Shown: piece after piece, positions 56,740 through 64,000 of the stretch
How positions within the stretch are numbered: position 1 is the first letter of the stretch
Layout of the letters: every line of letters begins with the position of its first letter
From: Tropicibacter alexandrii
Lineage (GTDB): Bacteria; Pseudomonadota; Alphaproteobacteria; Rhodobacterales; Rhodobacteraceae
Length of the DNA: 64,000 nt
Direction of reading: 5' to 3'
NCBI RefSeq assembly: GCF_003667315.2
Contig: NZ_RCTZ02000017.1
Coordinates: 1 to 64,000, forward strand
Program-made: the position numbers and the translations under genes
Notes under the pieces: model-generated
The model's input: the letters and a program-made list of their open reading frames with translations, nothing else
Database searches by the model: none
Told to the model about the DNA's origin: nothing

Positions 56740-56770
56740 TTGTTTCCAGAATTGTCTCAATCTTGACGCC

Positions 56771-56793
56771 AATCCCGAACCGCGGTCGGGATT
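56771..56793 (+). terminator. stem-loop after the TauE/SafE gene
   Basis: Stem AATCCCGA / TCGGGATT (8 bp), extendable through an inner CCGCGG. It lies 32 bases after the exporter stop. No long U-run, so weak or rho-assisted termination is likely. Confidence 0.55.
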
Positions 56794-56883
56794 GTTCGCG
56801 CCGTTAACCGCGACCGCAAATTTTATTCGTTTTGGCAACGGTTTGTGGTAGCGTTAAGGAATTGTTAACAGAGGTTGAGTGCT

Positions 56884-58179
56884 ATGATCTGGCTTTTTAC
56901 CATGCTGCCTTTCCTGCTCATTGGGGCCCTCGTGGATGCTGGCGGATCGGATGGTGACAGCGACGGTGGCGGCGGCGGAACCCCGGATGGTCCCGAAGAT
57001 CCGACACCGGCCCGGACGGCAACCGAGGACGCGGATTCCATCAGCCTTGGTGACGGCGACGACATCTTCCGCGCGCTCTTGGGGGATGACTTCATTTCCG
57101 GCAATGCCGGCGATGACCAGATCAACGGCAATGGCGGCAACGACACCCTGCGCGGTGGCGTGGGCAACGACACGCTGGGCGGCAACCTTGGCGAGGACAA
57201 GCTGGTCGGCGGGGACGGCAACGACTCGCTCGACGGCGGCGCCAATGACGACAAGCTGGATGGCGGCAACGATGCCGACACGCTGATCGGGGGCGGCGGC
57301 AATGACCTGCTTCTGGGGCAGGGCGGTGCGGATGCCATCGACATGGGCTTTGGCAATGACTCGGGCTATGGCGGCGATGGCAACGACACGCTGGATGCCG
57401 GCGCGGGGGACGATTACCTCGATGGCGGGCTTGGCGAGGACCGGCTGCTGGGCGATACCGGCGACGACACGCTGATCGCGTTCGGCGGCGGCGACCAGAT
57501 GAAGGGCGGCGACGGCGACGACCTGATCACCGGCGTCACCTATGCGAACTCGATTGCCGGCGACACGATCGAAGGCAATTCCGGCGCAGACACCATCATC
57601 GGCACCGATCTGGGCGACGTGATCGATGGCGGTTCGGGTCAGGACTCGATCGACGGCAATGACGGTGACGACACCATCATGGGCGGTCTCGGTCATGACA
57701 CGGTGCTGGGCGGCGCGGGCGATGACGAGATCGACGGCGGCGCGCGGGCCGATATCCTGTCGGGCGAAGCGGGCAATGACACGCTGCTTGGCGGTCAGGG
57801 CAACGACACGCTGTCCGGTGGCGCAGGCGCCGATTTCCTCGAAGGTGGCACGGGCGCCAACGTTCTGATCGGCGGCGCGGGGGCCGACACGTTCTCGGTC
57901 TTCGAGCCGGTGTACAACCCGTCGGGCGAGACGGAAACCGCCCGGATCGAGGATTTCACCGCGACCGGCCCCGAAGCGGACACTTTGGTCATCCAGACGC
58001 TGGATGGCGGGCTGGATTCCGGCACCTTGTCCATCGACCCGGTGACCGGCACCAACGACATCCGCCTGACGGTCGTGGATGGCGGCGAGGTGACGGAGCT
58101 GGCCTACGTGGTGGGTGGAGCGACCAACGGCTTCAGCCTGTCGAACGTGCAACTGGTGACGCTGGGACCGATCGTTTAA
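56884..58179 (+). CDS. RTX-type calcium-binding repeat protein with N-terminal helix
   Basis: 431 aa. The first about 18 residues are hydrophobic (MIWLFTMLPFLLIGALVDA), then a Gly/Asp/Ser linker and a long run of GGxGxDxLx nonapeptides from about residue 60 to 340, then a C-terminal domain (EDFTATGPEADTLVIQ). The repeats bind Ca to form a beta-roll, usually outside the cell. No type I secretion gene is in the window. Start ATG 56884 follows AGAGG; a TTG 9 bases upstream is also in frame. Confidence 0.88.
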   Translation: MIWLFTMLPFLLIGALVDAGGSDGDSDGGGGGTPDGPEDPTPARTATEDADSISLGDGDDIFRALLGDDFISGNAGDDQINGNGGNDTLRGGVGNDTLGGNLGEDKLVGGDGNDSLDGGANDDKLDGGNDADTLIGGGGNDLLLGQGGADAIDMGFGNDSGYGGDGNDTLDAGAGDDYLDGGLGEDRLLGDTGDDTLIAFGGGDQMKGGDGDDLITGVTYANSIAGDTIEGNSGADTIIGTDLGDVIDGGSGQDSIDGNDGDDTIMGGLGHDTVLGGAGDDEIDGGARADILSGEAGNDTLLGGQGNDTLSGGAGADFLEGGTGANVLIGGAGADTFSVFEPVYNPSGETETARIEDFTATGPEADTLVIQTLDGGLDSGTLSIDPVTGTNDIRLTVVDGGEVTELAYVVGGATNGFSLSNVQLVTLGPIV

Positions 58180-58415
58180 TCCTGATTGCGAAGGCGGGCG
58201 GCGCGGCCGCCCCGGCGCTGCTGGTGCAGGCCCTGTCTGGTTGGCAGGGCCTTTATCACGTCGCGACGTTCCTCGCTGGTCATCTTGGACCAGCGGGTGA
58301 TCTCATCGATCGAGCGCAGGCAGCCCGTGCAGAGCCGCGTGGCGGGATGCACCACGCAGAGCTTCACGCAGGGGCTTTCGATTTCGTCGCGTTTCCACAC
58401 CTGATCGTCTCTCAT
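58176..58415 (-). CDS. DUF1289 small cysteine protein
   Basis: 79 aa. Conserved ESPCVKLC-x9-CTGCLRSIDEITRW, the Cys4 pattern of DUF1289, perhaps an Fe-S or Zn site. Start ATG 58415. Convergent with the RTX gene (4-base overlap). Last gene of the ccmI-ruvX run; function unknown. Confidence 0.8.
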   Translation of the reverse strand: MRDDQVWKRDEIESPCVKLCVVHPATRLCTGCLRSIDEITRWSKMTSEERRDVIKALPTRQGLHQQRRGGRAARLRNQD

Positions 58416-58437
58416 GCTCGTCTCGTGTTCGGGGCCG

Positions 58438-58908
58438 TCAGGCCGTGAGGTGGCGCAGGCGGTCCAGCGCTCCTTGCAGGATATACGACGCGGCGACATG
58501 ATCTATGACCTCGGCGCGACGCTTTCGTGACGTATCCGCCTCCAGAAGCGCACGTTCGGCGGCCACTGTCGACAGGCGTTCGTCCCAGAAGGTGATCGGG
58601 CCTTGCCACAACCGGGCAAAGTTGCGCGCGAATGCGCGGGTCGACTGGCAGCGCGGGCCCTCTGTTCCGTCCATGTTGCGCGGCAGGCCCAGCACGATGC
58701 CGGTGATGCCGCGCTTGGTCAGGATGGCCTGAAGCGCCTCCGCATCGGCGGTGAATTTCGTCCGCTTCACGGTTTCGAGGGGCGTCGCCACTTGGCGAAA
58801 GCTGTCGGTGACGGCGACGCCGATCGTCTTCGTGCCAAGATCGAGCCCGGCCAGCGCGCCCATGGCGGGCAGGGCGGGGGCGAAGTCGGTGATGTCTTCG
58901 TGGATCAT
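58438..58908 (-). CDS. ruvX: RNase-H-like Holliday junction resolvase homologue (YqgF)
   Basis: 156 aa. YqgF-type RNase H fold: ALAGLDLGTKTIGVAVTD with the catalytic Asp, LGLPRNMDGTEGPR and ITFWDERLSTVAAERAL (Glu/Arg active-site motif). Thought to act on Holliday junctions or pre-16S rRNA ends. Start ATG 58908. Confidence 0.93.
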   Translation of the reverse strand: MIHEDITDFAPALPAMGALAGLDLGTKTIGVAVTDSFRQVATPLETVKRTKFTADAEALQAILTKRGITGIVLGLPRNMDGTEGPRCQSTRAFARNFARLWQGPITFWDERLSTVAAERALLEADTSRKRRAEVIDHVAASYILQGALDRLRHLTA

Positions 58909-58987
58909 GGCGTGGGTGCTTTCCGGGAAGGCAGGATCGGGGCTCTGCCCCGAACCCCGAGGTATTTGGGGACCAAAGAAGCAGGGG

Positions 58988-60223
58988 TCAGTCCGCGACC
59001 CCGGCGGATTGGGCAGCGGCCCGGATGGTGGCGAGGTCTTCGGGCGCCTCGGCGAAGATGCCCTGCGCCTCGGCCCAGATCGCGGCGGCCTGTTCGGTAT
59101 CGCCCAGCACGCCCAGAGACGAGATCAGACGCGCCCATTCCTGCGCGGTGCCGCCCTCGGTCGCAAGCCGATCGGAGAGCTGGCCGACCATGCCCCGGAT
59201 CATGTCCTGACGTTCCTCGGGGGTCATGTCCTGAGCGGCGGCCACCTGACCGGCATCGGGGCCGCGCAGCGGGCGTGCCTCGGGCAGCTCATAGTCTTGC
59301 ACACCGGCACGCCAAGCCATCTCTTGGATTTGCTGGCGGATGGGCTGTACCCACGGGGCGTCCGGGTCGGAGCTGCGCAGCAATTCGTCCCACATCCGGA
59401 ACCCGATGTCGGGGCGACCGGTCTGCGCCATCATCAGGCCGCCATAGAAGCGGGACACCTCGTTTTTTGGATCGAGCGCCAGCGCCTTTTCCAGCACTTG
59501 CTGGGCCTCCGGCGAGACATAGCCGCCGGCGGCGAGAATCATCATGTCGGCAAGGTCGGCAAAGTCCTTGGCGGTCGGTTCCATGCCAGCCTTGTCCTTC
59601 AACTCGATCACGCGGGCCTGCGCGCGGTAGGAGGCCTTGAAGTTGCCAAGCGCGGCCTCGTTGCGGGCCAGCAGCACCTGACCCTGAAGGTCGTCGGGGC
59701 GCTCGGCCACGGCTTTGCGTAGTTTCTCCAGCAGGTCCAGATATTCCTCCGACACATCCGGGTTCGCGGTGGCCGGCACGCGGGCCTCGGCGCTGGCCTG
59801 ATCGGGTCGGTTGGCGCGCGCCTCGGCGGCCGCGTCGATCCGGCCCTGCAAGGGCAGATCAGGGTAGCCCGGCGCACCCAGCGTGGCATAAAGCCCGAGC
59901 CCGCCGCCAAGGAACAGCGCCGCCATCAGCCCCGCCACGGCATAGCTGCCGATCTTCGGCTGATCCGACGTGGCGGTGGGCCCGCGCAGCTTGGCATCCG
60001 CCGACAGGATGCGACGCGAGATTTCGACCTTCAGGCGCTCGGCCTCTTCGGGGGGGATCTTTCCCGAGGCGGCGTCGCGTTCCACCTCGGTCAGCTGATC
60101 GCGATAGACCTGCAGGTCGAACGCCTCGGCCGGACCGGTCTCGCGCCGCCCGCGCAACACGGCTAGAGCCAGCAAAACCGTCAACACCAGCGCAAGCGCG
60201 CCCGTCAGGATCCAGAACAGCAT
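58988..60223 (-). CDS. ccmI: cytochrome c biogenesis protein CcmI
   Basis: 411 aa. Two helices: N-terminal (about residues 3-22) and around 95-115, with a cytoplasmic loop containing ETGPAEAFDLQVYRDQLTEVERDAASG. The periplasmic C-terminal TPR part (from about 150) presents apocytochrome c to the haem ligation complex. Start ATG 60223 follows GGGAGGT. Divergent from soxB. Confidence 0.9.
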   Translation of the reverse strand: MLFWILTGALALVLTVLLALAVLRGRRETGPAEAFDLQVYRDQLTEVERDAASGKIPPEEAERLKVEISRRILSADAKLRGPTATSDQPKIGSYAVAGLMAALFLGGGLGLYATLGAPGYPDLPLQGRIDAAAEARANRPDQASAEARVPATANPDVSEEYLDLLEKLRKAVAERPDDLQGQVLLARNEAALGNFKASYRAQARVIELKDKAGMEPTAKDFADLADMMILAAGGYVSPEAQQVLEKALALDPKNEVSRFYGGLMMAQTGRPDIGFRMWDELLRSSDPDAPWVQPIRQQIQEMAWRAGVQDYELPEARPLRGPDAGQVAAAQDMTPEERQDMIRGMVGQLSDRLATEGGTAQEWARLISSLGVLGDTEQAAAIWAEAQGIFAEAPEDLATIRAAAQSAGVAD

Positions 60224-60301
60224 GGGACCTCCCTTTAGCGTGGCCCACATCTATGGTCTTGAGGCCCTCAAAAAAAGGGCAAAACGCCGCGTTGGCACCC
60301 C

Positions 60302-60338
60302 ATGTCGCAACTGTATGTCAGAATGACGGTTGCGACAT
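60302..60338. promoter_or_regulatory. candidate operator between ccmI and soxB
   Basis: Perfect 10-bp inverted repeat ATGTCGCAAC / GTTGCGACAT separated by 17 bases that contain a smaller GTCA-GAA-TGAC dyad (60317-60327). About 62-98 bases before soxB. The repeated TGTCGCA/TGTCAG half-sites look like those recognised by AraC-type regulators of methylated amine catabolism, but no such regulator is in the window. Confidence 0.6.
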
Positions 60339-60399
60339 TCGCCGCCGAAGCAATTTTGTCATGTAGGCCACAAGACACACGAGATCGGATTCGAGCGCC

Positions 60400-61644
60400 A
60401 TGAAACGATATTCCGCCTTTGCCATCGCCCGCGAAGCCCTGAAGGGTCATACCGGATGGGAGCGCGCCTGGCGCAACGCCCAGCCCAAGAAACGCTACGA
60501 TGTGATCATCGTCGGCGCGGGCGGGCATGGCCTTGCCACGGCCTACTACCTCGGCAAGAACTTCGGCATCACCAACGTCGCGGTGATCGAAAAGGGCTGG
60601 CTGGGGGGCGGCAACACCGGCCGCAACACCACCATCATCCGGTCCAACTATCTGCAGGATCCGTCAGCGGCGATCTATGAAAAGGCGCGGTCCCTGTACG
60701 AGACGATGTCGCAGGACCTGAACTTCAACGTGATGTTCTCGCCCCGCGGCGTCTTGATGCTGGCCCAGACCGAACACGAGGTGCGCGGCTATCAGCGCAC
60801 GGCGCATGCCAACGCGCTGCAAGGGGTGACGACCGAATTCGTCTCGCCCGAGCGAGTCAAGGAAATCGTGCCGATCATCAATATCGACGGGCCCCGCTAC
60901 CCCGTGCTGGGCGGCCTCTGGCAGGCCCGCGCCGGGACTGCGCGCCACGATGCGGTGGCCTGGGGCTATGCCCGCGCCTGTTCCGACATGGGCATGGACA
61001 TCATCCAGAAATGCGAAGTCACCGGCGTCACCCGTGAAAACGGCAAGGTGACGGGCGTCGAGACCACCAAGGGCCATATCGGCTGTGACAAGCTGGGCAT
61101 CGTCGTCGCGGGCCATTCCGGTCAGGTCGCGGAACTGGCTGGCTTCCGCCTGCCGATCGAGGCCGTGCCACTTCAGGCGCTTGTGTCCGAGCCGATCAAG
61201 CCTTGCATGGATTGCGTCGTCATGGCCAACACAGTGCACGGCTATATGAGCCAGTCCGACAAGGGCGAGATGGTCATCGGTGGCGGCACCGACGGCTATA
61301 ACGGCTTCACCCAGCGCGGGTCCTTCCACCATGTGGAGGAAACCGTCCGCGCGCTGGTCGAGACCTTCCCGATGATTTCCCGCCTCAAGATGCTGCGCCA
61401 GTGGGGCGGTATCGTCGACATGACCGGCGACCGCTCGCCCATCCTGTCGAAGACGCCGGTAGAGGGCGTGTTCATCAACTGCGGCTGGGGCACCGGCGGC
61501 TTCAAGGCCATTCCTGGCTCTGGTTGGGGCTTTGCCGAGCTGATGGCAACCGGCCATTCGCCGCTGACCGCCGATTTCGGCCTGAACCGCTTCCGCGAAG
61601 GCCGATTCATCGATGAAAGCGTTGCGGCGGGGGTGGCGCATTGA
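60400..61644 (+). CDS. soxB: sarcosine oxidase subunit beta
   Basis: 414-aa flavoprotein subunit that demethylates sarcosine to glycine and formaldehyde. Rossmann FAD motif IIVGAGGHGLATAYYLG (G39-A-G-G-H-G44). The His183 region TARHDAVAWGYAR is the covalent FMN attachment site of the family. Start ATG 60400. First gene of the sox operon. An unrelated small ORF, not soxD, follows directly. Confidence 0.96.
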   Translation: MKRYSAFAIAREALKGHTGWERAWRNAQPKKRYDVIIVGAGGHGLATAYYLGKNFGITNVAVIEKGWLGGGNTGRNTTIIRSNYLQDPSAAIYEKARSLYETMSQDLNFNVMFSPRGVLMLAQTEHEVRGYQRTAHANALQGVTTEFVSPERVKEIVPIINIDGPRYPVLGGLWQARAGTARHDAVAWGYARACSDMGMDIIQKCEVTGVTRENGKVTGVETTKGHIGCDKLGIVVAGHSGQVAELAGFRLPIEAVPLQALVSEPIKPCMDCVVMANTVHGYMSQSDKGEMVIGGGTDGYNGFTQRGSFHHVEETVRALVETFPMISRLKMLRQWGGIVDMTGDRSPILSKTPVEGVFINCGWGTGGFKAIPGSGWGFAELMATGHSPLTADFGLNRFREGRFIDESVAAGVAH

Positions 61645-61916
61645 CCTACCGATACGTCTACTTCCCTCAAGAGGTTGCAGGGTTTCTCAAAGGCGCAGGC
61701 CTAGCTTGGGACGACATTTGGCCCGCGTTGTCCAAAGCACGCGCAATGCGGACAGGGGCTGTTGTTCAGTTCAATACGATCGACTTTGCGTACAACCCTG
61801 AAAGGGATCAGTTCCAGGTTGCCGTGAATTTTGGTGACAAGGACGCGGTCTGGCTCACCGAAGAAGAATTCAAGCAAGAAGTCCCGCAATGGGTCGAAGG
61901 AGGTCCAAAATGCTGA
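61641..61916 (+). CDS. small unrecognised protein inserted between soxB and soxD
   Basis: 91 aa, starting from TTG 61641 which overlaps the soxB stop (TTGA). Sequence begins YRYVYFPQEVAGFLKGAG, is hydrophilic and acidic at its C terminus (WLTEEEFKQEVPQWVEGG). Lower GC and different codon use from its neighbours. soxD normally follows soxB at once. It overlaps the soxD start by 7 bases. A real small protein seems likely; function unknown. Confidence 0.6.
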   Translation: MTYRYVYFPQEVAGFLKGAGLAWDDIWPALSKARAMRTGAVVQFNTIDFAYNPERDQFQVAVNFGDKDAVWLTEEEFKQEVPQWVEGGPKC

Positions 61917-62239
61917 TCTTGCAATGCCCCTATTGTGGCGTCATGGCCGACGAAACCGAGCTGCATGCCGGTGGCGAGGCCCATATCAAACGCTTTGGTC
62001 CCGGCTCCTCGGATGAGGAGTTCGAGGGCTACATGTTCGGCCGCGAAAACCCCAAAGGCGTTCATTTCGAACGTTGGCGGCATGTGAACGGCTGCGGAAA
62101 GTGGTTCCACGCGGCGCGCGACACCAACACGATGGAAGTCTTCGGCACCTATACCGCCCAGACTTCCACCCCGCCCGAGGACCTGCTGGCCCAGATCCGC
62201 GACAAGCGCCCCGGCTTCAAATGGAGAGAATTCTCCTGA
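61910..62239 (+). CDS. soxD: sarcosine oxidase subunit delta
   Basis: 109-aa zinc-binding subunit. The CPYC motif (Cys6, Cys9) near the start and HVNGCGKWFHAARDT (His59, Cys62) supply the metal ligands. Start ATG 61910 with a GGAGGT site located inside the preceding small gene. It stabilises the heterotetramer. Confidence 0.95.
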   Translation: MLILQCPYCGVMADETELHAGGEAHIKRFGPGSSDEEFEGYMFGRENPKGVHFERWRHVNGCGKWFHAARDTNTMEVFGTYTAQTSTPPEDLLAQIRDKRPGFKWREFS

Positions 62240-62300
62240 TGTTTCTTCTTGGCCAAAATACCCAAATCCAACAGCGCCACATGCGCGGGGGTCTGACACG

Positions 62301-64000
62301 ATGAGCACACGTCTCGCATCGGGCGGTCGCCTGACCAACCGTTCCAAACAGATCGAGTTTTCCTTTGACGGCAAGCGCCTGACGGGCTTCGAGGGCGATA
62401 CGCTCGCCTCGGCGCTGCTGGCCAATGACCAGATGATGCTGGGCCGCTCGTTCAAGTATCACCGGCCCCGTGGTCTGGTCGCGTCCGGCTCCGAGGAACC
62501 CAACGCCTTGGTCAATCTCGGCAAGGGTGACACGCACGAGCCGAACCAGCGCGCCACCACGACCGAGCTTTTCTCGGGGCTTGAGGCGACCTCGCAGAAC
62601 CATTGGCCGAACCTCGACATGGATATCGGCGCGGTGAACGGGCTGTTCAGCCGCTTCCTGACGGCTGGTTTCTACTACAAGATGTTCATCCATCCGCGCC
62701 CCTTCTGGAAGCACATCTACGAGCCGTTCATTCGCCAATCCGCCGGTCTGGGCAAGGCGCCCAAGGCCGAGGCGCGCGATCCCGACACCTATGAACACTT
62801 CTACGCCTATGTCGACGTGCTGGTGATCGGCGGCGGTGTCGCCGGTCTGCAAGCGGCGAAGGCCGCGGGCGAGGCCGGGGCCAAGGTGCTGCTGGTCGAG
62901 CAGACCGCCCATTGGGGTGGCCGCGCGGTTGTCGACGGCGGCACGATTGACGGGATGGAGGCCGAAGAGTGGGTCAAGACCACGCTCGAAGCGCTTGGAA
63001 AGATGGACAATGTTCAGGTCCGTAGCCGCACGATGGGCGCCGGTGTCTACGACCACGGCTATATTCTGTGCTACGAACGCGTCCGCGATCACGCGCCTTT
63101 GGCTGGTGGCCCGCGTCACCGCATGTGGAAGGTCCGCGCCAAGCAAACCGTCACCGCGACCGGCGCGATCGAGCGTCCGCTGTCCTTTGCGGGCAACGAC
63201 ATTCCCGGCGTCATGCTGGCCTCTGCCGTGCGCGATTATGTCGTGAACTACGGCGTCTCCGTCGGCGACCGCACCGTGGTCGTGACCAACAATGACGACG
63301 CCTATCGCACGGCGATTGCTCTGAAAAAGGCCGGTATGGACGTGCCGGTGATCGTCGACGCCCGCCAGATGGGCGGCGGCGCGCTGATGGACGAGGCCAA
63401 GGCGCTGGGGATCCGCGTCGAGACCGGCCGCGGCATCGCCAAGGTCAAGGGCGGCAAGCGCGTCACCGGCGTCACGATCTGCAACCAGCAGGGCGAAGGC
63501 GCGATGATCGAAGAAATCGCCTGCGATTGCGTCGCCATGTCGGGCGGCTGGTCGCCGGTCGTCCACCTGTGGTCGCATTGTGGCGGCAAGCTGAACTGGG
63601 ACGACGCCCAGGCGATGTTCCGCCCCGATCACGACCGCGCGCCGACCTCGCATGACGGCAAGCCGTTCGTGACGGTTGCGGGCTCTGCCAATGGCTATCT
63701 GGGCCTGAAGGACGTGCTGGAAGACGCGGATACCGCTGGCAAATCGGTATCCGGGTCAAGCGCCATGACCGACGCGCCCAAGGCCGAGAATGCCGAGGAA
63801 AAGCCGCTGGAGCCGGTCTGGCTGATGCCGCAGGGCGCAAGCTATGACCTGAGGATGAAGGCGTGGCTGGATTACCAGAACGACGTCAAGGTCTCCGACG
63901 TGCAGCTGGCGGCGCGCGAGGGCTACGAGTCCGTCGAGCATACCAAGCGTTACACCACGCTGGGCATGGCGACCGATCAGGGTAAACTTTCGAATATCAA
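62301..64000 (+). CDS. soxA: sarcosine oxidase subunit alpha, 5' part
   Basis: 566 of about 1000 residues are visible. N-terminal ferredoxin-like stretch FDGKRLTGFEGDTLASALLAND, then a Rossmann motif VDVLVIGGGVAGLQAAKAAGEAG near residue 175 that binds NAD, and the internal sequence continues to the edge. The C-terminal folate-binding domain is outside the window. Start ATG 62301, 61 bases after soxD; soxG should follow. Confidence 0.95.
   Translation, partial: MSTRLASGGRLTNRSKQIEFSFDGKRLTGFEGDTLASALLANDQMMLGRSFKYHRPRGLVASGSEEPNALVNLGKGDTHEPNQRATTTELFSGLEATSQNHWPNLDMDIGAVNGLFSRFLTAGFYYKMFIHPRPFWKHIYEPFIRQSAGLGKAPKAEARDPDTYEHFYAYVDVLVIGGGVAGLQAAKAAGEAGAKVLLVEQTAHWGGRAVVDGGTIDGMEAEEWVKTTLEALGKMDNVQVRSRTMGAGVYDHGYILCYERVRDHAPLAGGPRHRMWKVRAKQTVTATGAIERPLSFAGNDIPGVMLASAVRDYVVNYGVSVGDRTVVVTNNDDAYRTAIALKKAGMDVPVIVDARQMGGGALMDEAKALGIRVETGRGIAKVKGGKRVTGVTICNQQGEGAMIEEIACDCVAMSGGWSPVVHLWSHCGGKLNWDDAQAMFRPDHDRAPTSHDGKPFVTVAGSANGYLGLKDVLEDADTAGKSVSGSSAMTDAPKAENAEEKPLEPVWLMPQGASYDLRMKAWLDYQNDVKVSDVQLAAREGYESVEHTKRYTTLGMATDQGKLSNI

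Noticed and set aside
57060-57900. Regular short DNA repeats, possible CRISPR
   Set aside because: They encode in-frame GGxGxDxLx protein repeats with variable third bases and no constant spacer; this is an RTX gene.

Overview
The window is about 64 kb of very GC-rich, densely coding DNA. Its gene set (TRAP and many ABC importers, homogentisate catabolism, an FrcBCA-type sugar importer, sarcosine oxidase soxBDA, ccmI) points to an alphaproteobacterium, most likely Rhodobacteraceae (Roseobacter-like). This is inferred from gene families and context; no 16S rRNA gene is present. I found no tRNA, rRNA, CRISPR array, prophage or insertion sequence.

Layout: (1) 0-5 kb: 3'-truncated acetyl-CoA synthetase, divergent from a DctPQM TRAP importer. 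(2) 5-11.7 kb: a sugar locus with a TIM-barrel aldolase-like protein, a PfkB kinase, an FrcBCA-type ABC importer and a divergent ROK repressor. (3) 11.7-19 kb: a MarR-type repressor and a homogentisate operon (hmgA, maiA, fahA, MBL-fold hydrolase, a membrane protein, a flavin monooxygenase and a DUF2783 partner). (4) 19-22.6 kb: two fused, multi-domain surface-glycan or methyltransferase genes. (5) 22.8-39.2 kb: fifteen co-directional minus-strand genes with two complete peptide/nickel-family ABC importers, an alkaline-phosphatase-superfamily hydrolase, two tandem TIM-barrel isomerases, a metallophosphoesterase, a HAD hydrolase and a methyltransferase, with a divergent LysR gene at the head. 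(6) 40.2-45.2 kb: a DeoR regulator and a UgpCBAE-like importer preceded by a good Pho-box candidate. (7) 45.4-47.2 kb: a DrrAB-type ABC exporter. (8) 47.3-54.3 kb: a sulfatase operon with its own formylglycine-generating enzyme, a DJ-1/PfpI protein, a secreted protein and an AraC regulator. (9) 54.9-60.2 kb: dusA, a TauE/SafE exporter, an RTX-type Ca-binding protein, DUF1289, ruvX and ccmI. (10) 60.4-64 kb: sarcosine oxidase soxB, an extra small gene, soxD and soxA (cut by the window end).

The most interesting region is 22.8-45.2 kb. Three full importers are interleaved with three phosphoester-hydrolase families, and Pho-box-like direct repeats lie before both transcription units. I read it as a candidate phosphate-starvation organophosphate-scavenging island whose two peptide-type importers may carry phosphodiesters or sugar phosphates. 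This is an inference. A second theme is RNA structure: all five solute-binding-protein genes are followed at once by a GC-rich stem-loop before the next gene, and the one after frcB folds as a three-way junction.
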